From: JABDJZ01 sp047611125
GTDB lineage: Bacteria > Bacteroidota > Rhodothermia > Rhodothermales > UBA10348
DNA length: 16,283 nucleotides
NCBI GenBank assembly: GCA_047611125.1
Contig: JBLFXH010000049.1
Span: 1-16,283, forward strand
Reading direction: 5' to 3'
The stretch's first letter is position 1; every line of letters begins with the position of its first letter. The notes beneath the pieces are model-generated. The model did no database searches. It was not told where the DNA came from and worked only from the letters and a program-made list of their open reading frames with translations. A program made the position numbers and the translations under genes. Positions 15,451 through 16,283 of the stretch are shown piece by piece.

Positions 15451-15458
15451 AAAATATA
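15451..15458 (-). promoter_or_regulatory. Weak Bacteroidota-type -7 element in the 35-bp divergent gap
   Basis: On the minus strand TATATTTT matches seven of eight positions of the TAnnTTTG element of Bacteroidota primary sigma promoters. It is placed to serve the TerB-like gene. No clear TTTG element is found at the right distance upstream, which would lie inside the sulfatase gene. It sits in the most AT-rich stretch of the local DNA. Confidence 0.2.
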
Positions 15459-15465
15459 CAGTGCC

Positions 15466-16283
15466 ATGAATCGATCTGCCTACTTCATCATCCTAGCTGG
15501 TCTTTTGACCACTGTGGCAGCCTCTTCGCTCAGCGGCTGCCAGCCCCCGCCTGCCGACCCGCCAAACATCCTGTTCATCTTCTCGGATGATCACGCACGC
15601 CAGGCGGTGTCCGCCTACGGCTCGACCATCAACAGGACGCCCAACATCGATCGGCTGGCCGCGGGTGGACTGCTGTTCACCAATTGCCTGGTCACCAATT
15701 CCATCTGCGCTCCATCGCGGGCTACCGTCCTGACAGGCAAGTACTCCCACGAGAACGGCCAAATCACGAATTCGGAGCGGTTCGACGGCAGTCAGATGAC
15801 GTTTCCGAAGCTGCTGCAGGATGCCGGATACCAAACCGCCATGATTGGCAAGTGGCATCTGAAGAGCGCCCCGACCGGGTTCGACCACTGGCAGGTCCTC
15901 ATTGGCCAGGGCCCGTATTACAACCCGCCCATTCGCACGGCCACCGATACCACAATCGTTGAGGGTTACACGTCTGAAATCCTGACGGACCTGGCTCTGG
16001 ACTGGATGGGAAAGCGAGACTCCGAGCAACCGTTCCTGCTGATGTACCAGCACAAGGCTCCGCACCGCAACTGGCAGCCTGAGCCCGAGCACCTGGACGA
16101 TTACGTGGATGAGGATATCCCGATGCCCGCCTCGTTCTACGACGATTACGAAGGCGGACGCACCCGCGCCGCCCGAGAGTCCGTGATGAGTGTCGCCAAC
16201 AACCTTACCGTTGACGACCTAAAGATCAGAGCGCCCGGAAATCTGACCGAGGCGCAACGTGCCCGCTGGGACGAATCGTACGG
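15466..16283 (+). CDS. Sulfatase lipoprotein, 3' end cut by the window
   Basis: The first 272 codons of a type I sulfatase are present and the frame runs off the window. Residues 1-25 form a lipoprotein signal (SLSGC, lipidated Cys25), so the enzyme should be membrane-anchored in the envelope. Metal-site residues appear in FSDDH (Asp41, Asp42). Cys81 in CAPSRATVLTG is the CxPSR Cys that is matured to formylglycine, so a formylglycine-generating enzyme or anaerobic maturase is needed elsewhere. Lys129 and His131 (GKWHL), His196, Lys197 and His200 (HKAPH) fit active-site positions of the family. GQGPYYNPP recalls sulfatases acting on sulfated glycans, but the substrate cannot be assigned. The start has the lipobox directly after it and no Shine-Dalgarno site. 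It is divergent from the TerB-like gene. Confidence 0.92.
   Translation, partial: MNRSAYFIILAGLLTTVAASSLSGCQPPPADPPNILFIFSDDHARQAVSAYGSTINRTPNIDRLAAGGLLFTNCLVTNSICAPSRATVLTGKYSHENGQITNSERFDGSQMTFPKLLQDAGYQTAMIGKWHLKSAPTGFDHWQVLIGQGPYYNPPIRTATDTTIVEGYTSEILTDLALDWMGKRDSEQPFLLMYQHKAPHRNWQPEPEHLDDYVDEDIPMPASFYDDYEGGRTRAARESVMSVANNLTVDDLKIRAPGNLTEAQRARWDESY

Noticed and set aside
15493..16092. 199-codon minus-strand open frame opposite the sulfatase
   Set aside because: The plus strand has the complete sulfatase motifs here, and the antisense product is rich in Arg and Gly without a family match.

Overview
The window is about 16.3 kb of GC-rich, densely coding bacterial DNA. It holds eleven protein genes, two of them cut by the window edges. 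I saw no RNA genes, insertion sequences, CRISPR arrays or phage genes, and no gene-free stretch over 300 bases. Clear Shine-Dalgarno sites precede only two genes, six of the eleven products carry a signal peptide or lipobox, and the families present (S9 and M24 peptidases, a BNR/VPS10-type propeller, a sulfatase, a propeller-YYY histidine kinase) are typical of heterotrophic Bacteroidota-like lineages. A GC-rich Rhodothermota/Bacteroidota relative is my best guess; Gemmatimonadota is an alternative. This is inferred from gene content only.

Layout. On the plus strand, 1-6027 holds the 3' part of a propeller/YYY/PAS sensor histidine kinase, an exported S9 prolyl-oligopeptidase-type peptidase, and a class IV PLP aminotransferase starting 2 nt after the peptidase stop. 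On the minus strand, 9768-6024 holds an exported BNR/sortilin-like propeller protein followed by an exported cyclophilin-type prolyl isomerase. On the plus strand, 9902-11921 holds an F420/NADP-oxidoreductase-like Rossmann protein overlapping by 8 nt an exported M24 (aminopeptidase P-like) protein. On the minus strand, 12703-11966 holds a short-chain dehydrogenase homologue. On the plus strand, 12856-13671 holds an unrecognised two-TM protein. On the minus strand, 15430-13684 holds a TerB-like protein and then a lipoprotein with a repeat region and a CsgG/LpoB-like domain. On the plus strand, 15466 to the window end is the 5' part of a sulfatase lipoprotein.

How the genes may work together. 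Much of the window encodes envelope or extracellular catabolism. Two proline-associated exported peptidase families and an exported prolyl isomerase lie within 10 kb, with a class IV aminotransferase that could use released amino acids; a joint role is inference. All three convergent gene pairs meet tail to tail with 44 bp or less between them, and one pair shares a CTAG that contains both stop codons.

Most unusual points. The SDR protein has Ile where the catalytic Tyr should be. The M24 protein keeps all five metal ligands but appears to lack the second active-site His and the Arg seen in prolidase and aminopeptidase P. The 152-bp divergent region 12704-12855 is rich in GGTC/GACC and contains an AGACC-N4-GGTCT inverted repeat resembling a TetR-family operator. 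I did not find a convincing new multi-gene defence or mobile system.
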